A stretch of DNA of 64,000 nt from Methanosarcina sp. KYL-1 (GCF_024372725.1 NZ_VOUA01000001.1:327242-391241), one strand, 5' to 3'. Shown: positions 26,425 through 34,350, counted from the stretch's first letter. Numbers and translations: made by a program. The notes: generated by a model not told the origin, from the sequence alone.

Positions 26425-26444
26425 TACGTTTAAATATAAACGTA
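26425..26444. promoter_or_regulatory. Palindrome TACGTTTA-AATA-TAAACGTA
   Basis: A perfect 8-bp inverted repeat with an AT-rich centre just upstream of the structured helicase leader. It overlaps the most likely promoter, so it may contain the TATA box or be an operator. Confidence 0.4.
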
Positions 26445-27344
26445 CGATGAAAGGTGGTTGAAAACCAGGAAAGTCAATTTTTTAGTATAAACAAAACTTA
26501 AACAGTTAAAATACGGTTTTCTTGGATAAGTTCCGACTATAGCTTTTGACATCTTCCCCTGGATGCAGACAGGTACGGGAATCCCGAATCAAGCATAAAC
26601 AATGCATTACATGGAGTTCCTGTATATAACCTTTCTCTATATCTGGCCTGATCCCTGTCACGGCTTTTTGCCCGAATATCCGGAGGCCCGGAAACCCGGG
26701 AATCCATGGGCAGTAAAGTTTCTTTACAGAATACTTTACAGAAGGAATTATTTGTCCGTACGGCCAATTCCTGTGCAAAAAAGCCTTAAAGCCCTGCTGC
26801 AGGCCCCTCTCTGCAGAATCTGATGCGAATAATTTCCCTGTCCTCGGGCACATTCGGGATATCAGGTGCTCTTGAGCGTTATTCTGTTCTTAATTCACTT
26901 ATCGAATGCATGAGCAGGAATAAAATGGCCGCAATAAATGCCCCTGCCAGTTCAGGCATGAATTCATTTGAAATCATTGCTAAGAGGGTAAAAACAAAAG
27001 TGAGTATAATTAATGTATAGTTATTCATATATCAAAATAGTCTTATTGGTATAAATTCTTTTTCGCGGATCTTCTGGATTTTTTCCTTTATGGTCGTTTT
27101 TTCTAAAACTATTCAAGGCAGAAATATGCCTCTTATATTCGTTTTTTGTATAATTATTTTATATTTAAATTCTTATGGATGTGTGAAAATAATAAAAAAT
27201 TAATATCTAAGTACTGGTCAAAAAAGAGTTTAATCGTATATCAATAATTCCTTCATTGATGCCGGAAAATAATGCTGTTTTTATGCGCTTGCACATTTAC
27301 GTCCTCGTGGACTATCTAGAACTTGCATATTTCCGTTTTTATGC
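26445..27344. other. 900-base intergenic region, no supported gene
   Basis: Between the helicase promoter and the MITE-like element. Several short frames exist on both strands but none has a good ribosome site together with recognisable sequence. The part after 27020 is very AT-rich. Nothing else is seen. Confidence 0.5.
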
Positions 27345-27460
27345 AGGACTTACGCACTTGAGATACATAATAAAGTACAATAGACGTTGTGGTTAAATTT
27401 AAGATTTAGACAGTTTAAGGTTTAATTCTATTGATTTCTCAGCTCAACCGCGTAAGTCCT
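27345..27460. mobile_element. MITE-like element with terminal inverted repeats
   Basis: AGGACTTACGC (27345-27355) is repeated inverted as GCGTAAGTCCT (27450-27460). The similarity extends inward over TTGAG / CTCAA, giving imperfect inverted termini of about 18 bp around a 116-bp AT-rich body with no ORF. It ends 9 bases before the stop codon of HyuA copy 2. The size, termini and lack of coding fit a miniature inverted-repeat element mobilised by a transposase elsewhere. A target duplication is not obvious (TATGC on the left, ATTATGC on the right). Confidence 0.6.
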
Positions 27461-27469
27461 ATTATGCAT

Positions 27470-29392
27470 TCACGCGCTTGCGTAGTTTCCGGTGCCCAGG
27501 AAGACCAGTTTTGTCTCCATGGGGTTTTTCCAGCCATCAGGCACGATTTCTCTTTTGTCTATTTCGATCCGGATCTTGCCGGGGTCAAGGCCCGAGTCGG
27601 CCATGTAGTCCATTATCAATTTTTCTCCCAGGCTGTGAGCATGGTCAAGGGCTTCTCCGTAATGTCCGAACCTTTCCCTTCCCCTCTCCGAAAAGACGAA
27701 GAATTCCAGGTCAGGAGCTGCCATGGATACAGGCCTTATCAGGATTTCGGCTCTGCGTACTCCTTTTGCGGCAAGGGCTCCGGCTGCGTTTCCTGCTTCC
27801 GCATGTTTCGGGACTACGATTTCCGCATCAAGGATATTCTTCAACTCTTCCTGATAGGCGACAACCGGGCCCCCGATAAGGACCACCGGGACTTCCACTT
27901 TGAATTTTGCGGGAGATTCGAGGTCAAAGATTTTCCTGACCTCGGTTTTATCGACTCCATCCAGGAAGAACGATATGAGTCCCGAGGCCATGTTTCTGGC
28001 AAACTCTTTCTTTATATGCCTGGCAAATTCCTCTTTTTCCATCCCCACAAGGGACCCGAGCATCGCTGCTCCTATTTCCGAAGCCTCAGTTTCCCATTCT
28101 GTATAGTCCCCGAGCACGTGGAGGGCGTCAGTAGGGGTAAACCCGACTGCCTGGATCAGGCGCTTCTGGAGCAGGGAGTCCAGCTGGTAGGATGCAGGAT
28201 ACTTTCCAAGGCGGGTGTACATCTCGGAAACGGATGTAGGCGTTTCGCTTACCGCATCCAGGACTTCCTTTTCCCCTTTGCTGATCTCTATTGGCCTGTA
28301 CCCTGTCCTGATGTAGAACTTTGTGGGCTGGAAATTGATCCCCATGATTATTTTCGAGGGCATGGGGTTTACTTTCAACTGCTGCAGGAAACCCAGGTAA
28401 AGTGAAGCCGCCCTGCAGAGCGGAATTACCCGGTGGGGTCCGATGGTAATCTTTTTTTCTTTGACCCAGACGTGGCTGTCTCCCCCCATTGCCGAGGTCT
28501 CCATTTTTATCGCCCTGACCCGGGTCGTCCAGCCTCCAACTACGGCTCCGGCTTCGCTCATCTCAGGGACCCCGTTTTTGATCATGGAAATGTCCGTGCT
28601 CGTACCTCCCACGTCGATCATGGCGCAGGTATCCTTTCCGCTCAGGAAAGCGGCTCCCACCAGGCTTCCCGCAGGGCCCGAAAAGATGGACTCGATGGGT
28701 TTTTCCAGGGCCTTTTTGATTCCCACGACGGACCCGTCGCATTTGAGCATCAGGACTTTTGCCTCCATCCCGCGGCTTTCTATTTCTTTTACCACGGTCT
28801 GCATGAATTTCTCGGAAATCGGGATTAACTGGGCGTTAAAAAAAGCAGTTACAGCCCTTTCGAAGGCTCCCAGGTCCTGGGAGAGTTCGTGGGCACAGAC
28901 CACGGGCAGGCCGGTAAGTTCAAAAACGGCTTTCTTTACGGCAATTTCGTGTTCGGGGTTTCTTATGCTGAAATAGGACGAAACCGCAAATGCCGATACC
29001 TTTTCTTTAACTTCCAGGGCGAATTTCTTCACAGCTTCAAGGTCAAGGGGAGCGGCCTCTGCCCCGTTGTACCCGTGCCCACCGTTTACCTGAATATAGT
29101 GGGGGGTCGGAAGTTCTTTTGTGAGGTCATAGTTCCCGACAAGGATCAGCCCTACCGGGAAGCCTGTCCCTTCCAGGATCGTGTTGGTGGAAAGGGTGGT
29201 AGAAACCGATACGACTTTTACGTTTTTTATGTACTCTTTGTCCAGCCCGTCAATTGCGTTTTTAATGCCTTCGAGCGGGTCAGGGTATGTCGTAAGCGCC
29301 TTGCTTACCGCGATGACGGTGTCATCCCTGTTCCTGACAATTACGGCGTCGGTGTAGGTACCTCCTGCATCAATACCAAGGCTGTAGTGCAT
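27470..29392 (-). CDS. Stand-alone HyuA-type hydantoinase/oxoprolinase family protein (copy 2)
   Basis: A 640-residue paralogue of 21229-23160: GIDAGGTYTDAVIVRN, KALTTYPDPLEGIKNA, STTLSTNTILEGTGFPV, HELSQDLGAFERAVTAFFNAQLIPI, AMIDVGGTSTDIS, AIKMETSAMGGDSHVW and GFTPTDALHVLGDYTEW. The ASKHA nucleotide-binding motifs are intact, so it should bind ATP. No HyuB subunit is encoded nearby. It is downstream, on the same strand, of a hypothetical gene and a DUF1638 gene (29850-31230), with gaps of about 450 and 150 bases. The role of these single-subunit proteins in methanogens is unknown to me. An MITE-like element sits 9 bases past the stop. Confidence 0.85.
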   Translation of the reverse strand: MHYSLGIDAGGTYTDAVIVRNRDDTVIAVSKALTTYPDPLEGIKNAIDGLDKEYIKNVKVVSVSTTLSTNTILEGTGFPVGLILVGNYDLTKELPTPHYIQVNGGHGYNGAEAAPLDLEAVKKFALEVKEKVSAFAVSSYFSIRNPEHEIAVKKAVFELTGLPVVCAHELSQDLGAFERAVTAFFNAQLIPISEKFMQTVVKEIESRGMEAKVLMLKCDGSVVGIKKALEKPIESIFSGPAGSLVGAAFLSGKDTCAMIDVGGTSTDISMIKNGVPEMSEAGAVVGGWTTRVRAIKMETSAMGGDSHVWVKEKKITIGPHRVIPLCRAASLYLGFLQQLKVNPMPSKIIMGINFQPTKFYIRTGYRPIEISKGEKEVLDAVSETPTSVSEMYTRLGKYPASYQLDSLLQKRLIQAVGFTPTDALHVLGDYTEWETEASEIGAAMLGSLVGMEKEEFARHIKKEFARNMASGLISFFLDGVDKTEVRKIFDLESPAKFKVEVPVVLIGGPVVAYQEELKNILDAEIVVPKHAEAGNAAGALAAKGVRRAEILIRPVSMAAPDLEFFVFSERGRERFGHYGEALDHAHSLGEKLIMDYMADSGLDPGKIRIEIDKREIVPDGWKNPMETKLVFLGTGNYASA

Positions 29393-29849
29393 TTTTCTAA
29401 CTCCTTTTTAGTTTTTACTGGCATTTACTGGTATTCGCGTATTGCAGGTTAGATATCCCAATTCTTTTAAATACTTTTCCAATTTCTTTATTCACTGTTA
29501 ACTTTAAAAATTCATTATCAATTGCCAACTTTTTACTTTTATCCGTTAAGTTACGCTTAAATAATTTTCTATTAAGCTCGTGCAGTCGTGCCCGATTAAT
29601 ACTCCATTCTCCACCTTTCTCATGGAAAATCTTCTGCCAGTTCTTTCTGTTAATTTTTTGCACTTAAGGTTAAAGACTGCCAGAAAAAAATGGGCTGAAA
29701 AGGACTGAAAAAAACGGGTTAGAATAAAAGTTGAATTGGGAATAACATCAACCGATAATAAGAGACACTAAAAGTAGAATTAATGAAGAATTGAAGGAAA
29801 GGAATATGGAAAGGAATATGGAAAGGAATCAAGGATGGGGGTTCAGGCT
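29393..29849. other. Intergenic, AT-rich, no convincing gene
   Basis: An 82-codon minus-strand frame at 29415-29663 (Lys/Asn/Arg-rich) lies just before the HyuA start. I could not place it in a family and it may be chance in AT-rich DNA. GGAATATGGAAA is tandemly repeated at about 29802-29829. Confidence 0.4.
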
Positions 29850-30278
29850 TCAAAACCAGCCCTGGAGGTGGAGCTCGTCAGTAAGCATTTCTTTTAAGAG
29901 GTTCAGCCTGTCTACCGAATTCTTTATCTGTTCAGGCTTGTCGAGGAGTTCTTCGCACCCGGTTTCTTCTTGAATGGTGGTGACCCTCAAAAGTTCGGCA
30001 AAGTTTACGCATTCGTCCAGGAAGCTGTTAAAGAGCCTGCGGGATTTCATAAAGTAGTCAGAGGTCCTGAAGTCCGGCTGGAGGGTTTTTTCGTATTCTG
30101 CCCTCTGTTTTATTTCCGAGGCCTGGAACCGGGCTTCCACATAGTCCCTTGTATTGAGGGAATCGCCGATGTCCCGGAGGACGGCTCCTATGTGCTGGAT
30201 GAAGTAGGCTACTTCAAAAGCCCACTGCTTATCGTAATTTGTCTGGGGGCCGGGATTGAAAAAAGGGGTGGTATCCAT
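29850..30278 (-). CDS. Conserved-looking helical protein, unknown function
   Basis: 142 residues, not recognised. The composition is normal for a soluble all-helical protein (KQWAFEVAYFIQHIGAVLRDIGDSL, ARFQASEIKQRAEYEKTL, FLDECVNFAELLRV, LDKPEQIKNSVDRLNLLKEMLTDEL), and codon use matches neighbouring genes. ATG 30278 is preceded by AGGAGAT. It lies between DUF1638 (upstream, same strand, 154-base gap) and HyuA copy 2, so it may belong to the same accessory function. No cysteine motif, membrane segment or DNA-binding motif was seen. Confidence 0.6.
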   Translation of the reverse strand: MDTTPFFNPGPQTNYDKQWAFEVAYFIQHIGAVLRDIGDSLNTRDYVEARFQASEIKQRAEYEKTLQPDFRTSDYFMKSRRLFNSFLDECVNFAELLRVTTIQEETGCEELLDKPEQIKNSVDRLNLLKEMLTDELHLQGWF

Positions 30279-30432
30279 TGCCGGTATCTCCTGCTAATTT
30301 TTCCTTTCGCCTTCTCACAATATTAACAGTCTTGACAGCCTTAACAGTCTTAACAGTCTGGGACGGATTGAATAAAAATTTAACTATGTTTTCCGGTTGC
30401 ACCTTACGTTTTTTCCGGAGTCGGTTAAGTTT

Positions 30433-31230
30433 TCATTCTTTTTTTCTTCTGAGGATTTCTTCCCTTGCCCTCTTATAACAGTTTTCGATAAGTTCCGGGC
30501 TGCCTTTCATCTCCACTATTTCAAAACCAAAGAGGTCTGCAAATTCCCGGACCTTTGCCTCAAACTCTTTTTCATAGTGAAGCCCCGTATCCACCTTTGC
30601 AACGTTTTTGTATCCTGAATAATCAAAGACCATCTTTGTCATTTCTACGTTTTCAGGGTCAGGGGTAACCCTGGATGCGACCAGCATCTCTTTCCAGTAT
30701 ACTGCCCCAACCGGGGTCAGGAAATATGTGCCCGTACCTTCAGCCTGCAGTTTTGAAAGGAAAGCCCCCCTGCCTCCGAGTACGGCTCCTACGCAGTCGT
30801 CTACAATTCCCCCTCCCTTTTCTGCCAGGATAAAAACCGGAAAGCCTGAGGCCTCAAAGTCCTTTTCAATACTTCCCAGCACGTTTCCGCAGAGCCCGTA
30901 GAGTACGAAGGCCCCGTCGGAATATTCCCTTATCTCCTCCACACTCTCGTAGACCGCTTCTCTGAGCCTATCGGGAAACCCGTCCAGGGCAAATTCGAGC
31001 AGGTCCACAATAAGGGTGAAACCGCTGCTCTTTTCCCTTTCGGATTTTTTCGGGATTTTTTCCAGAGGCAGGACCCTGTAAGGATAGCCTATTTCTTTCA
31101 GTTTCCTGACAAGTCCTTCATTGTTTTCGTTTTCGAGGACAATAACCTCTTCCAGTTCGGGCCCCTTTTCTATCAGGTACACGACCTCGTCCTCAAAAAT
31201 CCGGCATCCGATGATTGTCATTACTGGCAT
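30433..31230 (-). CDS. DUF1638 family protein
   Basis: 265 residues: MTIIGCRIFEDEVVYLIEK at the N-terminus, VLYGLCGNVLGSIE, EKGGGIVDDCVGAVLGGRGAFL, TYFLTPVGAVYWKEML and a C-terminal YKNVAKVDTGLHYEKEFEAKVREFA. The family is uncharacterised. From general knowledge, its genes are common beside corrinoid methyltransferase genes in methanogens and anaerobic bacteria. Cys9, Cys113 and the conserved DDC are candidate functional residues. Its presence here with HyuA proteins and Pyl-free MtmB homologues strengthens the idea of a corrinoid-linked pathway. Confidence 0.82.
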   Translation of the reverse strand: MPVMTIIGCRIFEDEVVYLIEKGPELEEVIVLENENNEGLVRKLKEIGYPYRVLPLEKIPKKSEREKSSGFTLIVDLLEFALDGFPDRLREAVYESVEEIREYSDGAFVLYGLCGNVLGSIEKDFEASGFPVFILAEKGGGIVDDCVGAVLGGRGAFLSKLQAEGTGTYFLTPVGAVYWKEMLVASRVTPDPENVEMTKMVFDYSGYKNVAKVDTGLHYEKEFEAKVREFADLFGFEIVEMKGSPELIENCYKRAREEILRRKKE

Positions 31231-31296
31231 GGTGAATCGTCCTTTTTTTCAGGCTTTTTGGATCAGATTACTAATATATATCCGGATTCATATATT

Positions 31297-31358
31297 GGTT
31301 CTTCTTCTCCTTCTTCTCTTCCTTCTTCTTCTCCTTCTTCTCTTTCTTCTCTTCCTTA
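31297..31358. repeat. Polypyrimidine (CTT/CTC) tract
   Basis: About 60 bases made almost only of T and C (repeats of TTCTTCTCC and TCTTCC) upstream of the DUF1638 gene. Further on, the phrase ATTGGAGATTTGATAC occurs twice in tandem (about 31453-31488). Confidence 0.6.
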
Positions 31359-31568
31359 AATTCCCTTAAGTTCCTGCTTTCAAAATTCTTCGTGATGCGT
31401 TTTTTCTTTTTACCTGCCCCTTCAGGTTTTTTCTTACTTTCCTAAAATGTATATATTGGAGATTTGATACTATTGGAGATTTGATACCTGTTGGGAGAAA
31501 TTTTCAATAAACTTCTGGATTCGGATTATTTAGTAAGTTGATAATTTAGTAAGTTTCAGGAACAGGAT

Positions 31569-32114
31569 ATGATGGAAACACGCTACAGTGTCAGAAAAGC
31601 CAATCTTTCGGACCTGCACAAAATTAAGGCTCTTTACAGGACAGTTGCAGCCCTTTCCGGCGGGATTGCAAGGGAAGCCGATGAAGTTACCTGGGATTAC
31701 GTCCGGAACTTTATAGAAAAAAGCCTTGGGGCCGGCGTTATTCTGGCAGTTGAAAACCCCCTGGACCCTGAAGAAATCATCGCAGAGGTCCACACCTATA
31801 CACCCGGGATAAAGGTCTTTGCCCACGTTTTTGGCGACCTGACCATCGTTGTGCATCCGGACCACCAGGAAAAAGGAGTCGGAAAACTGCTCTTTGCCAC
31901 CCTGATGGAAGAAATCGAATCCAGGCACCCGGAAATCGTCAGGGTGGAACTTATTGCCAGGGAAAGCAACGAAAAGGCCATCAGGTTTTACAAAAAGTTC
32001 GGTTTTAAGGCCGAGGGCCGGCTTGAAAACAGGATTTGCGGCAAAACAGGAAAGCTGGAAGCCGACATCCCCATGGGCTGGGTCCGGCAGGGGCCGGGGC
32101 AAGGGCCGGGGTAG
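31569..32114 (+). CDS. GNAT-family N-acetyltransferase
   Basis: 181 residues with the GNAT acetyl-CoA loop: VHPDHQEKGVGKLLFATLMEEI (Q/R-x-x-G-x-G/A region), then ELIARESNEKAIRFYKKFGFKAEGRLENRI, the typical motif B with NxKAxxFYxxxGF. The N-terminal RKANLSDLHKIKALYR matches motif C/D. AGGA lies 5 nt before the first of two consecutive ATG codons (31569, 31572). The C-terminal tail GQGPGQGPG-like is low-complexity. The acceptor is unknown. Monocistronic. Confidence 0.9.
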   Translation: MMETRYSVRKANLSDLHKIKALYRTVAALSGGIAREADEVTWDYVRNFIEKSLGAGVILAVENPLDPEEIIAEVHTYTPGIKVFAHVFGDLTIVVHPDHQEKGVGKLLFATLMEEIESRHPEIVRVELIARESNEKAIRFYKKFGFKAEGRLENRICGKTGKLEADIPMGWVRQGPGQGPG

Positions 32115-32203
32115 CAGGCTTGAAGCCCCCGGTTCCGGGAGGATGCGGGAGTGAAGCAAGTACGGGTTTTTGGGGATAAATTAAGGCTGGCTTTTCCGGC
32201 TGC

Positions 32204-32512
32204 TTATTCAACGGTTTTCGGTTTGCAGACCATGGCTCCGGGTTTGCAGACTTTGTGGCAGGCCCCGTCTCCCACGCACCTTCCGTCATTTACAGGCACG
32301 GCAACTCTTTTTCCTTCGATTTCCTGCAGTTCGTATACCCCTTCGGAACACACACGGACGCACTTCCCGCAGCCAGTGCACTTTTCACGGTCAACGTATT
32401 CGATGAAGGCGGGAATCCATTCACTGCCATCTTTCCGGATGCCGGTCACGTATTTTTTGTTTTTGTCCATTCCGCTGCAGCAGGAGCAGGTTGGGGTAGA
32501 AAGCGTTTTCAT
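32204..32512 (-). CDS. Ferredoxin with one 4Fe-4S and one Cys-Asp type motif
   Basis: 102 residues from the ATG at 32512, chosen because GGAGG lies 7 nt upstream (the longer frame to 32551 has no such site). First motif CTGCGKCVRVC is a standard CxxCxxCxxxC. The second, CVGDGACHKVCKPG, has Asp in place of the second Cys, as in archaeal ferredoxins with an Asp-ligated or 3Fe cluster. The N-terminus has an extra CSCCSG, and the C-terminus VCKP. The overall plan (WIPAFIEYVDREKCTGCGKC) resembles the nif-associated ferredoxin III family. Here it stands alone, 25 kb from nifN. Likely a low-potential electron carrier. Confidence 0.85.
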   Translation of the reverse strand: MKTLSTPTCSCCSGMDKNKKYVTGIRKDGSEWIPAFIEYVDREKCTGCGKCVRVCSEGVYELQEIEGKRVAVPVNDGRCVGDGACHKVCKPGAMVCKPKTVE

Positions 32513-32780
32513 ATCAGTTACCTCCGGACTAATAACCATAATAACAACCATAATTCACCATTAGAAATACTGTTTTTGCTGTATTGATTCCTCATCATTG
32601 AAGAACCATCCTTACATCAGTACTTTTTTCCTTATTTCAGTTCTTTTCTTCTCATGTCAGTTTTTTCATATCAATTTTCTTTGATAATAGGCTCATGGTT
32701 TTAAGATTTGTTTTTCCCAATATTCATTAAGGGTTATTAAGGGTTTTTCGAGAAATTCAATGGTTGAAGGAGGATGAGAA

Positions 32781-32933
32781 ATGGAAGATGAAAAGGAAGC
32801 GGTTCAGGAAGAAGAAAATCCTGATACAGGTACAGAAACCGATGACGAAGACCTTTTGTACACGCATAAGCCGGAATCCCGGGATAGCGGCATGCGCTGG
32901 AATAACACCTTATGCAGAAAGCCGGGACGCTGA
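32781..32933 (+). CDS. Small acidic protein, 50 residues
   Basis: ATG at 32781 with GGAGG 7 nt upstream opens a frame MEDEKEAVQEEENPDTG..., ending RKPGR before TGA. The N-terminal 26 residues are dominated by Glu/Asp. The alternative longer frame starting at 32764 has no matching site and is basic repeat sequence. Unknown family. The excellent ribosome site is the main support; it could be a truncated gene, since the following DNA is a simple repeat. Confidence 0.45.
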   Translation: MEDEKEAVQEEENPDTGTETDDEDLLYTHKPESRDSGMRWNNTLCRKPGR

Positions 32934-32976
32934 AACTCAAGAGTATTGCCTGAGCCTGGTGGTTTTCATACTAATT

Positions 32977-33036
32977 ATTCAACATCAAGAAATTCAACAT
33001 CAAGAAATTCAACATCAAGAAATTCAACATCAATAA
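32977..33036. repeat. 15-bp tandem repeat, four copies
   Basis: ATTCAACATCAAGAA repeated four times (last copy with changes at the end), between the small acidic ORF and the CMD gene. Confidence 0.85.
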
Positions 33037-33074
33037 CTCAACTTCATAAAATTAGCTTCAAATTGAAAAGGTTT

Positions 33075-33116
33075 TAAAGTATAATTTGTACTAATTAAAG
33101 TATAATTTGTACTAAT
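33075..33116 (+). promoter_or_regulatory. 21-bp tandem direct repeat upstream of the AhpD-like gene
   Basis: TAAAGTATAATTTGTACTAAT occurs twice back to back. Each copy contains an imperfect palindrome AGTATAA-T-TTGTACT (6 of 7 positions pair). It ends 29 bases before the ATG at 33145, so it overlaps the promoter; TATAAT-like sequence is inside. Probable double operator. Confidence 0.55.
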
Positions 33117-33144
33117 ATATTTGTCTAAACCGGAGGATAATATT

Positions 33145-33486
33145 ATGTCATTTTTGAATGAAATGTTGCCTGAAACAGCGGAAGCTTTTGGACAGATGAG
33201 GAACTCTATTTTTAAGGACGGTTTCCTCGACATTAAGACAAAAGAGCTGATCGCCGTTGCTTCCGCGGTCCTCATGCGCTGCCAGTTTTGCGTTGACGTG
33301 CACTCCCAGCGGGCTGTTGCTGCAGGGGCTACGAAGGGAGAGATCGCAGAAGCCATTTCAGTTGCCATGTTTGTGGCTGCCGGGTCGCAGGTCGGGTGGA
33401 CGAACATATACGGGGAAAACGTATACGATAAAATTTTTGAAAAGGATAAGGAAGAAGAGGACTGCTGCTGTTGCTGTGATGACTGA
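33145..33486 (+). CDS. AhpD/carboxymuconolactone decarboxylase-like protein with Cys-rich tail (copy 1)
   Basis: 113 residues from the ATG at 33145 (GGAGG 8 nt upstream). Core: LPETAEAFGQMRNSIFKDGFLD, KTKELIAVASAV and the catalytic-type CQFCVDVHSQRA (CxxC...H as in AhpD peroxidatic/disulfide centres), then GWTNIY. After the fold, the tail runs KEEEDCCCCCDD, five consecutive cysteines that suggest soft-metal or arsenite binding (inference). It is paralogous to 34655-35041. It is convergent to an ArsR regulator and part of the arsenic/metal island. Probably a thiol-disulfide or peroxide-handling protein. Confidence 0.9.
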   Translation: MSFLNEMLPETAEAFGQMRNSIFKDGFLDIKTKELIAVASAVLMRCQFCVDVHSQRAVAAGATKGEIAEAISVAMFVAAGSQVGWTNIYGENVYDKIFEKDKEEEDCCCCCDD

Positions 33487-33529
33487 AACCTTCCCTTCCA
33501 CTTATTTGATTTTTTTTCTTTCTTTGAGT

Positions 33530-33889
33530 TTATTCCGATTTTTTGTCCTGCATTTGCTTTACAGTCTTCAAAATATTCCCAAATTCCGGGTTAAGCCTGT
33601 AAAAGCGCCATTTTGAGCTGTTGTAGGGTTCGATGATCCCGCAGTTTTTCATAATTGTAAGGTGGTGTGAGACCAGGTTCTGCCTCTCATTCAATTTGAA
33701 TATCAGTTCGCAGACGCAGTGGTCTCTTTGGGAAAGGAAGTATGCGATTTTCAACCTTATCGGGTGCCCGAGAGCGCTGAATACCTCGCTCGCTTTTTTT
33801 ATGTCGTTCTCAAGGAAATCGACTTCTTCGAGCATCTTTTCTTCCCATTCTTTTTTTATTCCGGGGTCCGCAGGGCAGCAGTAACTCAT
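33530..33889 (-). CDS. ArsR-family metalloregulator (1)
   Basis: 119 residues: an N-terminal MSYCCPADPG, then the ArsR winged helix ASEVFSALGHPIRLKIAYFL, HCVCELIFKLNERQNLVSHHLTIMKNCGIIEPYNSSKWRFYRLN. The CVC in helix 3 is the arsenite/heavy-metal site of classical ArsR, and the N-terminal CC could add ligands. It represses metal-resistance genes and releases DNA on metal binding. Its own targets are probably the AhpD-like gene and the minus-strand genes next to it. Convergent with 33145-33486, 43 bases apart. Confidence 0.92.
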   Translation of the reverse strand: MSYCCPADPGIKKEWEEKMLEEVDFLENDIKKASEVFSALGHPIRLKIAYFLSQRDHCVCELIFKLNERQNLVSHHLTIMKNCGIIEPYNSSKWRFYRLNPEFGNILKTVKQMQDKKSE

Positions 33890-34029
33890 AAAGAAAAGAA
33901 GTTAAGCTTTCTAAATAAGGTTTTTCACTTCACTATAAAGGGGCCTATATTTAAAAAATTAAAAAGGAGGCAGATTTTTCTTTTCTAAAGGAGGTAGATT
34001 TTTCTTTTCTTATACTTCATTAAACTTCA

Positions 34030-34350
34030 TCAAACTTCATCAAACTCGATACTGATGCTGCCTGCCTTTTTTGCGAGGGATTTTGCCAGGAAGCCGCTTT
34101 CAAGCTTGCAGAGGTTTAGCACTGCACAGGGTACCAGGCAGTTTGAGGAACACTGGGCTTCCTTTGCCCGGTCAATAACATAATTGTCCTTGATGTCCAT
34201 TGTTTCCATCATGGGAATTTCCATGTGGGAAAATTTCTTTATTTTTTCGCAGGGGGTTTCAATGTCCACTATGATTTTTCCGCCTTTCATGTTTCCACGG
34301 ACTTTGTGGACAAAACCGCAGAGAGTGGAATTTACGGTAATTTCTGTCAA
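34030..34350 (-). CDS. Conserved Cys-containing protein, unknown (copy 1)
   Basis: 106 residues; paralogue of 37370-37690 (about 80% the same by eye): TEITVNSTLCGFVHK-RGNMKGGKIIVDIETPCEKIK, KDNYVIDRAKEAQCSSNCLVPCAVLNLCKLESGFLAKSLAKKA. Six to seven cysteines, including CSSNCLVPC...C, look like a metal or Fe-S site. I recognise it only as an uncharacterised methanogen family. Placed in the metal island next to ArsR and AhpD-like genes, it may be a metal chaperone or sensor (inference). Preceded by AAGGTGACAG ribosome site. Confidence 0.75.
   Translation of the reverse strand: MTEITVNSTLCGFVHKVRGNMKGGKIIVDIETPCEKIKKFSHMEIPMMETMDIKDNYVIDRAKEAQCSSNCLVPCAVLNLCKLESGFLAKSLAKKAGSISIEFDEV

Noticed and set aside
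29415-29663. 82-codon Lys/Asn-rich frame before HyuA copy 2
   Set aside because: Composition follows the AT-rich DNA, no recognisable features, no good ribosome site. Kept only as a note in the intergenic entry.
32764-33036. 90-codon plus-strand frame spanning the 15-bp repeats
   Set aside because: Its end is the simple repeat translated (IQHQE units). The frame starting at 32781 has the properly spaced GGAGG.
33530-33889. ArsR(1) as the regulator of the type A and B operators
   Set aside because: No type A or B site lies next to it, and its neighbour has a different repeat operator. ArsR(2) and ArsR(3) are better candidates because they lie beside such sites.
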